Shown here: piece by piece, positions 1 to 6,917 of the stretch
Numbering within the stretch: position 1 is the stretch's first letter
Layout of the letters: the number at the start of each line of letters is the position of its first letter
From: Oscillatoria sp. SIO1A7
GTDB taxonomy: Bacteria; Cyanobacteriota; Cyanobacteriia; Cyanobacteriales; Laspinemataceae
Direction: 5' to 3'
Assembly: GCA_010672965.1 (NCBI GenBank)
Contig: JAAHFN010000018.1
Coordinates: 86,984 to 140,328 of the forward strand
DNA length: 53,345 nt
Position numbers and translations under genes: made by a program
The notes under the pieces: generated by a model
What the model was told of the DNA's origin: nothing
Databases searched by the model: none
Seen by the model: only the letters and a program-made list of their open reading frames with translations

Positions 1-292
1 CCTCGACTTTCCCCATTTTAACAATCGTGCCTGTCGGGGGAATATCTTTTTGGAATACTACCGTGCAATTCGGCGGGGCAAAGATAGCTTCTGCTACGTC
101 TTTTCCGACTTTGCGCGCATCGATATCAAAAGCAGCTACTACCTCAATATCGTAAGGCTTGTAGCCTCCGACATCCCAGTGCATCAAGCCTATCGCCTCT
201 TCTTCTTTTTTGTGACGATAGTTTTCTATTCCTTGAACTAGGGAGCTGGCACAGTTACCTATTCCCGCGATCGCTATTTTGATTTTTTCCAT
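1..292 (-). CDS. ino1: Myo-inositol-1-phosphate synthase, 5' end (partial)
   Basis: The first 97 codons of a reverse-strand gene that runs off the left edge. The protein begins MEKIKIAIAGIGNCASSLVQ, a Rossmann NAD-binding start with GIGNCASS, followed by a GLMHWDVGGYKPYDIEVVAAFDID-type stretch. This is typical of bacterial and archaeal inositol-3-phosphate synthases, which convert glucose 6-phosphate to inositol phosphate with bound NAD. The ATG at 292 is the only sensible start. The catalytic C-terminal part lies outside the window, so intactness cannot be judged. Confidence 0.85.
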   Translation of the reverse strand, partial: MEKIKIAIAGIGNCASSLVQGIENYRHKKEEEAIGLMHWDVGGYKPYDIEVVAAFDIDARKVGKDVAEAIFAPPNCTVVFQKDIPPTGTIVKMGKVE

Positions 293-938
293 ACGTTACC
301 TATTAAGCGACAGTTATGCCAATTTTATTGCTTTTGCTACGGACTCAAGTCCACAAGGCTCTATTCTTCCCAGGCAAATGGCGCACTAAGAGCAATTTCA
401 AAAATCCTTCCCAGAAAAGAGACTAGGATTTTTGCCGAAACCCAGGACTACTGAGTATGCTTATTATAAGGTACTCTAGATTTTATCATCGTTGTTATTT
501 TTGTCAAGATCCTGTATGGGTGGAAAACCGTAAAAGAGGCGATCGCTTATGGCATTGGGCACCCCAGGGCAAACGCATATAATTGTGTAATTTTTACTAC
601 AGACAGATTATAAAAAATAATATCTCAAATCTTCAATCCCCTCGCTTATTGTCAATAACTCGGAGGTAATTCTCAATTAAATATGGTTCAACGGTAAATA
701 AATCCTTGCAAGCAGCCCCCGATAGAGTCAATTTTATTCAGGACCGTCCTTTTAAGAATTGGGGAAAATTGCGTTCCCTGAAAACTGAGAGACTGCTAAG
801 GTGTGGGGTGTGGCGATCGCGAAACATCTGAGCCCTGAGCATCGCCCCATCCGAGCATTTTTCAATGGGCCGCATATTTTGATAGGGACAGGGATAGCAA
901 AGATGGCGAACAGAATTGTATCATAGTATAAAATGTCA
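293..938. other. Intergenic stretch upstream of ino1 and hli
   Basis: About 650 bases without a convincing gene on either strand. They should hold the ino1 promoter (reverse strand) and distant upstream sequence of hli. I see HIP1-type octamers but no clear operator. A family A element follows at 939-1066. Confidence 0.5.
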
Positions 939-1066
939 TATAGCGTTTCTCAAATAAGCGTAATGTAGGGGCGACAGCATCCCACTTGACTATCTCTTAG
1001 CTCCTACCGGAACCCCATACTGGGATGCTTCGCCCCAGATATCGCATCAATTTCAGAACCGCTATA
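939..1066. repeat. Family A inverted-repeat element, copy 1
   Basis: The left end reads TATAGCGTTTCTCAAAT and the right end is its imperfect complement, with two mismatches. Inside is GTAGGGGCGACAGCATCCC, then GGGATGCTTCGCCCC, which are imperfect complements of each other, so the whole 128 bp folds as a long interrupted hairpin. The same element recurs at 8867, 15973, 16117, 17767 and 33168. The ends TA|TAGCG suggest a TA target duplication, as in IS630/Tc1-type MITEs; that part is inference. Confidence 0.8.
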
Positions 1067-1143
1067 AGCGTCGTCCTGTGCCCGTTATCCTAAATCTCTA
1101 AGTTCTCTTGGAATATCCGATAAAATAAACTAAAAAAATACAG

Positions 1144-1344
1144 ATGAGTTCCGAACAACAACCTTCCTCCACTACCTCGACTAACCCAAAGCCAGCTCCG
1201 GCACCGGAACCGGAACCAGCGTTTGGCTGGAATGCCTACGCCGAGAAGATTAACGGTCGCTTGGCTATGGTTGCTTTTGTGGTTTTGCTGGTTCTAGAGT
1301 ATTTCACCCGCCAGGACTTAATTACCTGGCTGGGCTTGCGCTAA
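1144..1344 (+). CDS. hli: High-light-inducible protein (one-helix chlorophyll-binding protein)
   Basis: A 66-aa protein with a proline- and glutamate-rich N-terminus and one membrane helix. The chlorophyll-binding signature A-E-K-I-N-G-R-L-A-M (ExxNxR) lies at about residues 33-42. Hlip/Scp proteins bind chlorophyll and carotenoid in thylakoids and protect photosystem II assembly intermediates under strong light. The ATG at 1144 gives the expected length. No HLR1 (RpaB) box was found in the 90 bases upstream. A strong palindromic terminator follows at 1419. Which hli paralogue this is cannot be said. Confidence 0.9.
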   Translation: MSSEQQPSSTTSTNPKPAPAPEPEPAFGWNAYAEKINGRLAMVAFVVLLVLEYFTRQDLITWLGLR

Positions 1345-1418
1345 TTTATTGGCCAAAAAAGCTGCCTCATATATTGTCTTCCCGTTAGTCCAGTCGGGGC
1401 AATAATACCCGCCTCCGC

Positions 1419-1452
1419 AAGCCTTTATTCGTATCGATACGAATAAAGGCTT
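1419..1452. terminator. Perfect 34-bp palindrome downstream of hli
   Basis: Two 17-base arms, AAGCCTTTATTCGTATC and its exact complement, meet with no loop. The sequence continues TAATTTATTT, so in the forward direction it resembles a rho-independent terminator about 75 bases behind hli. As DNA it could also extrude as a cruciform. Confidence 0.6.
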
Positions 1453-1483
1453 AATTTATTTGCAAATGCTAAATCAGGACTTA

Positions 1484-1591
1484 TATAGCAGTAAGCGGTC
1501 AGCAATAAGCAGTCAGCAGTCAGCAGAACTATTGCTGATGATAGCTTTGGCGACCGTTCGAGTTGTCCTAACTTCAATGCGTAGTGCTATA
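1484..1591. repeat. Family B inverted-repeat element, copy 1
   Basis: Starts TATAGCAGTAAGC, contains several heptamers of the GGTCAGC/AGTCAGC type, then an AGCTTTGGCGA block, and ends GCGTAGTGCTATA. Length 108 bp. The same design recurs at 23531 (inverted), 34714, 37501, 39783 (inverted), 44422, 48318 and 50187. Confidence 0.75.
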
Positions 1592-1613
1592 TTACACAAA
1601 TTGGATGATTAAT

Positions 1614-1778
1614 TAGGGCTTGCTGAAAAAGGCAGAGGGTCGGGAGAGGGAGGAGTGTGGGGAGAGGGGGAGAGGACAATTTTATTTAATTCTTCCCACA
1701 CTTCCCACACTTCCCACACTTCCCACACTTCCCACACTCCCCACACCCCGGCTTTTTAAATTTATTCAGCAAGCCCTA
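1614..1778. repeat. Family F element with strand-asymmetric arms, copy 1
   Basis: Ends are TAGGGCTTGCTGAA and its near complement TTCAGCAAGCCCTA. The left arm is purine-rich (GGGAGAGGG, GTGTGGGG) and the right arm pyrimidine-rich, with about five tandem CCCACACTT units. The arms are complementary and have low-complexity cores. A second, longer copy is at 30012-30225 with a different number of inner units. Confidence 0.7.
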
Positions 1779-1793
1779 ATTATAGATATAGCG

Positions 1794-1855
1794 TTTGGTG
1801 TGCGGTGCGGCACCCTACAAATAGTTTGGTGCGCGGTGCGGCACCCTACAAATAG
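1794..1855. repeat. Two tandem copies of a 31-bp unit
   Basis: The unit begins TTTGGTGTGCGGTGCGGCAC and ends ACCCTACAAATAG. The second copy differs by one base in the sequence shown. It follows family F copy 1. The rest of 1856-2160 has no recognisable gene and should contain the promoter of the tandem genes that follow. Confidence 0.75.
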
Positions 1856-2172
1856 TATCTCTGTGTCAGTCCTGATTTAGCTCCGGCAATGCTTGTACTG
1901 ACCGCTGACCGCTGACCGCTTAATGCGATAAAACCCTCAAGCCAAATCTAAAAAAAAAATTCCTTATTGGGAGAGTTAGGCAACCTGTCCGAGACCGATC
2001 TAGCTGTAGAGTCGATCCGTTTTGAAAAACTCTAGCTATAGCGTTAATTTGTAATTGTTGCGATCGCGAATACAACTGATTTCTAGTCTCCTTTGTAAAA
2101 TTTTATCTCAAAATCGAGATTTCTGGGATTTCTCCCTTACCTTAGGATTGGTAAATTCAACAGGAGTCAGTT

Positions 2173-2484
2173 ATGGCAATTGTTAAAAGCGATCGTGGAG
2201 AACACCAGCATATCTACGGCGCGGTGGGTCCAGATGGTAATCCCTTTTGGGGTGAAGGTTTTGTATCTAAAAAGATTAAAGAGGGCACTTATTACATAGA
2301 ATTCAAGCAGCCGTTTGGTTCATTGCCAGCACCCGTCTGCACGATTTTCGGTAATGAGTGGAAGACGTTCAACATGTCGGTTGCAATTGTTGATGTTAAT
2401 CCATCATGTTTCATCTGCGTGACTTCATCGCCAGACCGGCCTATCGATTGTGGTTTCACCTTTATCGCTTTTGGCGACCTATAA
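2173..2484 (+). CDS. Hypothetical 103-aa protein, tandem paralogue 1
   Basis: I do not recognise a named family. There is no signal peptide or membrane segment. The pattern of alternating hydrophobic residues, with G-Y-I-F, PF, P-V-CTIFG, SVAIVD and GFTFIAFGD motifs, looks like a compact beta-sandwich of the kind seen in H-type lectins and phage tail receptor-binding domains; this is a weak resemblance only. An AGGAG ribosome site sits 7 bases before the ATG. The next gene encodes a gap-free paralogue with about 63% identity (65 of 103 by eye), so the pair arose by tandem duplication. Confidence 0.75.
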   Translation: MAIVKSDRGEHQHIYGAVGPDGNPFWGEGFVSKKIKEGTYYIEFKQPFGSLPAPVCTIFGNEWKTFNMSVAIVDVNPSCFICVTSSPDRPIDCGFTFIAFGDL

Positions 2485-2635
2485 GGAAAACGAGATAGGG
2501 AAATCTGGGATGCCGGTTTGGACAGCCCCAGTTTCGGCATCCGAGCAGGCGCATTAAACCGCCCCTTTTACGTCAAAACTTAAAAAAGGGTTTGTCCTGA
2601 AGACTTGAGATTGGTAAACATAACAGGAGTTAGCA

Positions 2636-2947
2636 ATGGCAATTGTTAAAAGCGATCGTGGAGAACACCAGCATATCTACGGTATTCTAGATAAAGGTGG
2701 CAATCCGATTTCGGGTGAAGGCTTCAAAGCCCGACAACTTGCAGAAGGCTTGTATATAGTAGAATTCAACCAGCCGTTTCGAGAGAACCCAGCAGCCGTC
2801 TGTACGATTTTCGGACCAGAATGGGAGACTTTGAACCTATCCGTTGCAATTGTTGACATTTCTCCCTGGTATTTCGTCTGCACTACCTCGTCACCAAACA
2901 ACCGTCAGAGCTCTGGTTTCACGTTTATCGCTTTTGGCGACATATAG
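2636..2947 (+). CDS. Hypothetical 103-aa protein, tandem paralogue 2
   Basis: Same length as the preceding gene and aligning to it without gaps. The first 16 residues (MAIVKSDRGEHQHIYG) and their 47 nucleotides are identical, and the upstream ribosome-site region is also conserved, so the duplication included the translation signal. The centre of the protein (about residues 17-45) has diverged most, while the C-terminal GFTFIAFGD block is fixed. Two hairpins at 3095 and 3151 lie behind it. Function unknown; differing specificity of a shared fold is a reasonable guess. Confidence 0.75.
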   Translation: MAIVKSDRGEHQHIYGILDKGGNPISGEGFKARQLAEGLYIVEFNQPFRENPAAVCTIFGPEWETLNLSVAIVDISPWYFVCTTSSPNNRQSSGFTFIAFGDI

Positions 2948-3094
2948 ACTTATCGATTTGACAAGATACCTATCTTATATAGCACTACGCAAATGAGTTA
3001 AAACATTTATAAATGCTCAAACTTAGTCAGAGACTACTTTTGACTTTTGACTTTTGACTTGCGCGTAGCGCTATATTTGCCCAACCGATCTGGT

Positions 3095-3188
3095 CAGAAA
3101 CCCGGTTTTTCAAAAAACCGGGTTTCTCTGCAGGGCTATGCAGCGTTGTTCAGAAACCCGGTTTTTTCAAAAAACCGGGTTTCTCTGT
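3095..3188. terminator. Two near-identical hairpins between converging genes
   Basis: Two copies (3095-3130 and 3151-3188) of CAGAAACCCGGTTTTT joined by CAAA to the complement ending GGGTTTCTCTG. Each is a strong stem of about 16 bp with T-rich and A-rich inner flanks. They lie between the end of the 2636 gene and the end of the reverse gene at 3210, so they could stop transcription from both sides. Related arms occur at 4510/4857 and 9648. Confidence 0.6.
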
Positions 3189-3209
3189 AGTGGGTTTCGG
3201 TAGTCTGCT

Positions 3210-3797
3210 TTAACGGGGAGCGGTAGGAACGTCTAGGGGCTGACCCGATCGCTTTAAAAGCAGAATATCCCACTGACCGTTAGCGCTAGATTCAAAAGCA
3301 ATAGTGTTGCCATCGGCGCTGATGCTGGGACGCCGCACAAATGCATCTAAGTTTTGAGTTAGGTTGCGCAGTTGAGTTGTTTCTCTGTCGTAAAGATAGA
3401 TATCGACCCGACCTTTGCGGGTGCTGGTAAAAACTATGTAGCGACCATCTCGGGATACGCTCGGGTCGGAAGCGATCGCATCTAAGCTATTTAGCCCCGG
3501 CAAGTCGATGAGCCGCCGAAGAACTCCATCGAAAAGATATACATCCTGTTTCCCTTCCCGGTTGGAAACAAAGACAATATAGCGTCCGGCTATTTGCGGA
3601 GTTACTTCGTCCGCCAGACTGTTTAAATTTCTTCCTCCCGGATCGAAGGGAAAGTTTAACAGGCGCGGAGAAGGCGCACAGCTACTCAGAACGCTACTCA
3701 AGAAGCTACTCAGGAAAACAGCGATCGCCACTGCTTGAGAGTTTTGAGTTTTAAGTTTTGAGTTTTGAGTTGTTAGCTTTTTTTGTTTTATACCCAT
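3210..3797 (-). CDS. TolB-like beta-propeller lipoprotein
   Basis: A 195-aa protein with three repeats of the TolB/PD40 type, G-R-Y-I-V-F-x-S-x-R-x-G-x-x-D-I-Y-L-Y-D, at about residues 70-185. A lipobox LSSC ends at Cys40, so it is probably a lipid-anchored envelope protein. Three blades are too few for a closed propeller; it may be a fragment-like fold or oligomerise. The first 21 residues (KLTTQNSKLKTQNSQ) are encoded by the intergenic AACTCAAAACTTAAAA-type repeat, so the start may instead be the GTG at codon 23. A related gene follows upstream at 3926-4462. Confidence 0.7.
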   Translation of the reverse strand: MGIKQKKLTTQNSKLKTQNSQAVAIAVFLSSFLSSVLSSCAPSPRLLNFPFDPGGRNLNSLADEVTPQIAGRYIVFVSNREGKQDVYLFDGVLRRLIDLPGLNSLDAIASDPSVSRDGRYIVFTSTRKGRVDIYLYDRETTQLRNLTQNLDAFVRRPSISADGNTIAFESSANGQWDILLLKRSGQPLDVPTAPR

Positions 3798-3925
3798 GCG
3801 ATCGCCCCTACGCTTTTCATCCGAACGGTATTTATTTATGCTTGTTTTTCATATAAAACGCTATGGTGCGCCGCAGCGCACCCTACATACTAACAACTTA
3901 AAACGTAAAACTTAAAACTTAAAAC

Positions 3926-4462
3926 TTAAAACTCAGAACTCGGCGCAACTCCGTCGAGCAAGTCTAATTCTATATTAATTCCTCGGTCTATAGCGCCAAC
4001 ATCCCATTGGCCTCGCATTCCAGTTTCAAAGACAATGTAGCGACCGTCGGGAGAAATCCGGGGACGGCGAATAGGCCCTTGGTAGGGTTGGTAGAGAACT
4101 TGTGGCTGGCGCAGGATTCTATCGTAGAGAACTATGGCGGAGCGGCCTTGAATCTGAGTTAGATAGGTAATGTAGCGAGCAGTATTGCTGACGCTGGGAC
4201 TTCTTGCGATCGCATCCGGTCGATTTAACCCGGGTAAATCAACAAATTGCCGCTGTTGCAAATCGTACATCCAAACATCCCGGCTGCCATTGCGGTTAGA
4301 AACAAAAGCCACAAAGCGACCGTTAGCGCTCAGGACTGGCTGCTCGTCGGTATAGCGGCTGTTGAGCGAAGTTGGCCCAATTGTAATGGTTGGGGAATCG
4401 CAAGCCGCCATCAGACTGGCCAGACAGAGGCTCAAACCCAGAGTCAGACTACGAATTCGCAT
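3926..4462 (-). CDS. TolB-like beta-propeller lipoprotein (paralogue)
   Basis: A 178-aa protein with a clear lipoprotein signal: positive N-terminus, hydrophobic core and lipobox LMAAC with Cys21. It has three PD40-like repeats (GRFVAFVSNRNGSRDVWMYD and two variants). It shares layout and motifs with the next gene in the same direction (3210-3797), including DLPGLN followed by DAIA and the phrase GQWD in the last repeat. The two are tandem paralogues and probably co-expressed. Substrate or partner unknown; no Tol-Pal genes are nearby. Confidence 0.75.
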   Translation of the reverse strand: MRIRSLTLGLSLCLASLMAACDSPTITIGPTSLNSRYTDEQPVLSANGRFVAFVSNRNGSRDVWMYDLQQRQFVDLPGLNRPDAIARSPSVSNTARYITYLTQIQGRSAIVLYDRILRQPQVLYQPYQGPIRRPRISPDGRYIVFETGMRGQWDVGAIDRGINIELDLLDGVAPSSEF

Positions 4463-4509
4463 TTGGGAGGTTGAAAAAATCGGTTATGAGACGATTGGGA
4501 GTGAGAGTC

Positions 4510-4890
4510 AGAAACCCGGTTTTTTCAACAATACTTTCGCCAAAATAAAAAATCAGAGCGTTCGCGGGGAGCGTAGCCTGCCCTCCGGAGAGGGCTCTTC
4601 GCGTGCCCAAAGAGCAATCGCTTAGGGAGCAGTTTTGGGAGGAAACCCAACAAATACCCGATCGCTTCTCAACACCCGATCCAACCCCCCTTAAAAAGCT
4701 TAAAAAGGGGGGCTCCAAGAGAGATGGGGGAGTGTGGGAAGGGTGGGAGGGGGTGGGAAGAACCAGAAGAAATTCTCCCCCCTCTCCCCCCTCTCCCCAC
4801 ACTCCCCCATCTCTCTTGGAGCGCGGGGGGTTGGGGGGATCGTTCCCTGTGGAAAATGGCGAAAGTATTGTTCAAAAAAACCGGGTTTCT
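4510..4890. repeat. Nested inverted repeat of about 380 bp
   Basis: Outer arms 4510-4542 and 4857-4890 are near-perfect complements (33-34 bases, one indel), starting AGAAACCCGG and including CAATACTTTCGCCA. Inside, arms 4713-4738 and 4796-4821 are exact 26-base complements (CTCCAAGAGAGATGGGGGAG onward). Between them lie AACCCCCCTT/AAGGGG stretches and a GCGTAGCCTGCCCTCCGG-type repeat. No coding frame here is convincing. It looks like elements inserted inside elements. Confidence 0.75.
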
Positions 4891-4976
4891 CATTTCTCAG
4901 GTATTGCGCACAATTTAGGATTCCCGGATCGGATTCTAAACTCAAAAATCAAAGCTCAAAACTCAGAACAACTAAA

Positions 4977-5918
4977 CTATTTATCAAATTGCCCGGAATT
5001 ATCATCTTCCTCTTCATTGGAATCTATCGGTTGGTAATCCACATATTCGTTGGATCTATCCTCCCAATTATCAGAGCCATAGCTGCGCGATCGCCTTGAC
5101 GAAGCCTGCCCCGTGCGGTCTCCAGAAGAGAATCGCTCTTCCCCATAATCTGTCGAGGTAGCGCTTCCGTATTCCGATCCTGATTCGCCGCCATAGTCCG
5201 AGGAATAGCGATCGCCTTCTGCCACCGATGTTGCAGGCATATCTTCATCCCAACTGCGACCGTAGGAGGACTCTTCTGGAGGACGCCTTCTTCGTCTCGG
5301 GCTGTCCTCGAAGTTTCCGTTTTCCTCAGATTCCACTGATGCTTCCCATTGGCGGGGACGAGGATTGCTTCCCGATTCTGGAGGACGAGGACGGCGGCGG
5401 CGAGGACGTTCTTCATAACCACCGCGATCGTAGCCATTGCTCCGGCCCGAGGGTCGGCGGCGGGGTTCGTCATCATAATAGGAATCGCGACTGAGCCGAG
5501 AATCCCGCGTGCCCGGTATCCGGCGCGGAGTGGGGCGATTGTTGTATCCGGGCTCCATATCGTCGAGTTCGGCATCTACTTCATAGACCCTGCTGACTTT
5601 GCGCTCGTCATCTACAATCGGCGAGGGGGAAGCCTGACGCTTGGCTTGAGAAGTAGTGACCCCTCGCAAGCGAATATTTTCTAAAGCAAAGAATACGGCC
5701 GAGCCTCCTAGGAGAATCTGGCCAAATTGCATAATTGGGTCAAACCGCCATCCGTAAAAGAACAGAATCCCGCCACAGAGTAAAGCTACGGCTGCAAAAA
5801 AGAGATCGTAATCCCGAGATAGCTCGGGACGCACGGTTCTGACAAAGTACAGCCCTATTCCTCCAATGGCGAGGGCAATCCCCACCAAACTTGCTAAGTT
5901 GAGACTAAAATTGACCAT
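4977..5918 (-). CDS. ycf66: Ycf66 family protein
   Basis: A 313-aa protein. The first 85 residues match the Ycf66 pattern, MVNFSLNLASLVGIALAIGG, then RTVRPELSRDYDLFFAAVALLCGG and GWRFDPIMQFGQ, with two or three membrane helices. The remaining 220 residues are very polar, rich in Arg, Ser, Asp, Glu and Tyr, and probably disordered. Ycf66 is conserved in cyanobacteria and some plastids, with no settled function. The next reverse-strand gene upstream is psbX, which fits a photosynthetic role. Confidence 0.9.
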   Translation of the reverse strand: MVNFSLNLASLVGIALAIGGIGLYFVRTVRPELSRDYDLFFAAVALLCGGILFFYGWRFDPIMQFGQILLGGSAVFFALENIRLRGVTTSQAKRQASPSPIVDDERKVSRVYEVDAELDDMEPGYNNRPTPRRIPGTRDSRLSRDSYYDDEPRRRPSGRSNGYDRGGYEERPRRRRPRPPESGSNPRPRQWEASVESEENGNFEDSPRRRRRPPEESSYGRSWDEDMPATSVAEGDRYSSDYGGESGSEYGSATSTDYGEERFSSGDRTGQASSRRSRSYGSDNWEDRSNEYVDYQPIDSNEEEDDNSGQFDK

Positions 5919-6346
5919 CGTCTTATCATGGGGGTCTTTCCTCTGTCCTATGTTAGCGAGTCTGGTTACAAAATCTCCAATTTATAGCACTCAGCACTCA
6001 GCACTCAGCACTCAGCTCGATGGCGGCTTCCCCCCCTTTCTTATAAAAATGGTCCAGCAAAAAGCGATCGCACCTCAAACGGAGCGATCGCTTCTTGCCA
6101 ATATGCTATAGCCTGGAATCAAAACTCGATCCAAAAATAAAACCGGAGTTGTCAGAGGCATTGGTCGCCTTAGCAGGAAGCCAACCCCTCATTTAAGGAG
6201 ACTTCTGGGAAAGAAAATACCGCTTCCCCTCCCCTAACCCCTCCCAGGAGGGGAGGGGGCCGAAGCGCTCGCGATCGCTCCTGAGCGGGTACTTTTATTC
6301 CCAGAATTCACTTAACCGGGACTTTTCTCTAAATATGTCGCCCAGC
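5919..6346. other. Intergenic stretch between psbX and ycf66
   Basis: Holds CAGCACT heptamers near 5987-6012, two close GCGATCGC-type octamers, and a C-rich/G-rich inverted repeat around 6222-6262. No gene seen. Confidence 0.5.
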
Positions 6347-6472
6347 TTAGAAGCGACGACGTTCGACTTTATCTTTCTGGCTCAGGATAAACAGAGCAAC
6401 AGTAGCGGGGATGACAACGATCGCAGATCCCCAAAACAAGCTCCAGAGAAAATTAGCTAGTGAAGGCGTCAT
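6347..6472 (-). CDS. psbX: Photosystem II reaction centre protein PsbX
   Basis: A 41-aa single-helix protein, MTPSLANFLWSLFWGSAIVV followed by IPATVALFIL and a basic tail SQKDKVERRRF. The start MTPSL-NFLWSL, the helix and the basic stromal end are the PsbX signature. PsbX is a small intrinsic subunit of photosystem II near cytochrome b559 and the QB site. The frame is ATG at 6472 to TAA at 6347. It lies upstream of ycf66 in the same direction. Confidence 0.93.
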   Translation of the reverse strand: MTPSLANFLWSLFWGSAIVVIPATVALFILSQKDKVERRRF

Positions 6473-6680
6473 TTTTTTGGTTCCTCAAGACAACACATTT
6501 ATTTTATTTTTATTTTACTCAACTTCTGCCCCTGATACAAGGGGACATGGGGACCGGAGGACCGGGTGACAAGGGGACAAGGGGACAAGGGGACCAGGAG
6601 AGCGGGGGGAGGGGGAGAGTCTCTGGGCACCGGACTTTTCGCTGTTTGGGTCCTACGAATTGGGTAATTTATTTCTTGGA
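6473..6680. other. G-rich intergenic stretch
   Basis: Purine-rich tandem-like sequence (GGGGACAAGGGGACAAGGGG) around 6540-6620, then TTGGGTAATTTATTTCTTGG, which is complementary to sequence near 44201-44228 and 29931-29955. No gene seen. Confidence 0.5.
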
Positions 6681-6773
6681 CAGGACTTACGCAAATTGGC
6701 CGATAGAACCTAAATGTAGGGGCGAGAGCGCGAAATCGCCCCTACTAGATATGGCGGTAGTGCGTAAGTCCTG
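6681..6773. repeat. Family C inverted-repeat element, copy 1
   Basis: Ends CAGGACTTACGCA and TGCGTAAGTCCTG are exact 13-base complements. The core holds GTAGGGGCGAGAGCGCGAAATCGCCCCTAC-like sequence, itself palindromic. Length 93 bp. A second copy is at 43457-43545 and a remnant near 20493-20540. Confidence 0.8.
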
Positions 6774-6917
6774 TTGGAATTCCCTAATTCCCTAACTCAA
6801 AATTCAAAACTGAGAACTCAAAACTTACCTCTGGTCCCCTTGTCGCCAATTAACTCAAAATTCAAAACTGAGAACTCAAAACTTACCCTGTCCCCCTGCC
6901 CTCGGTCTCCCGAAGCC

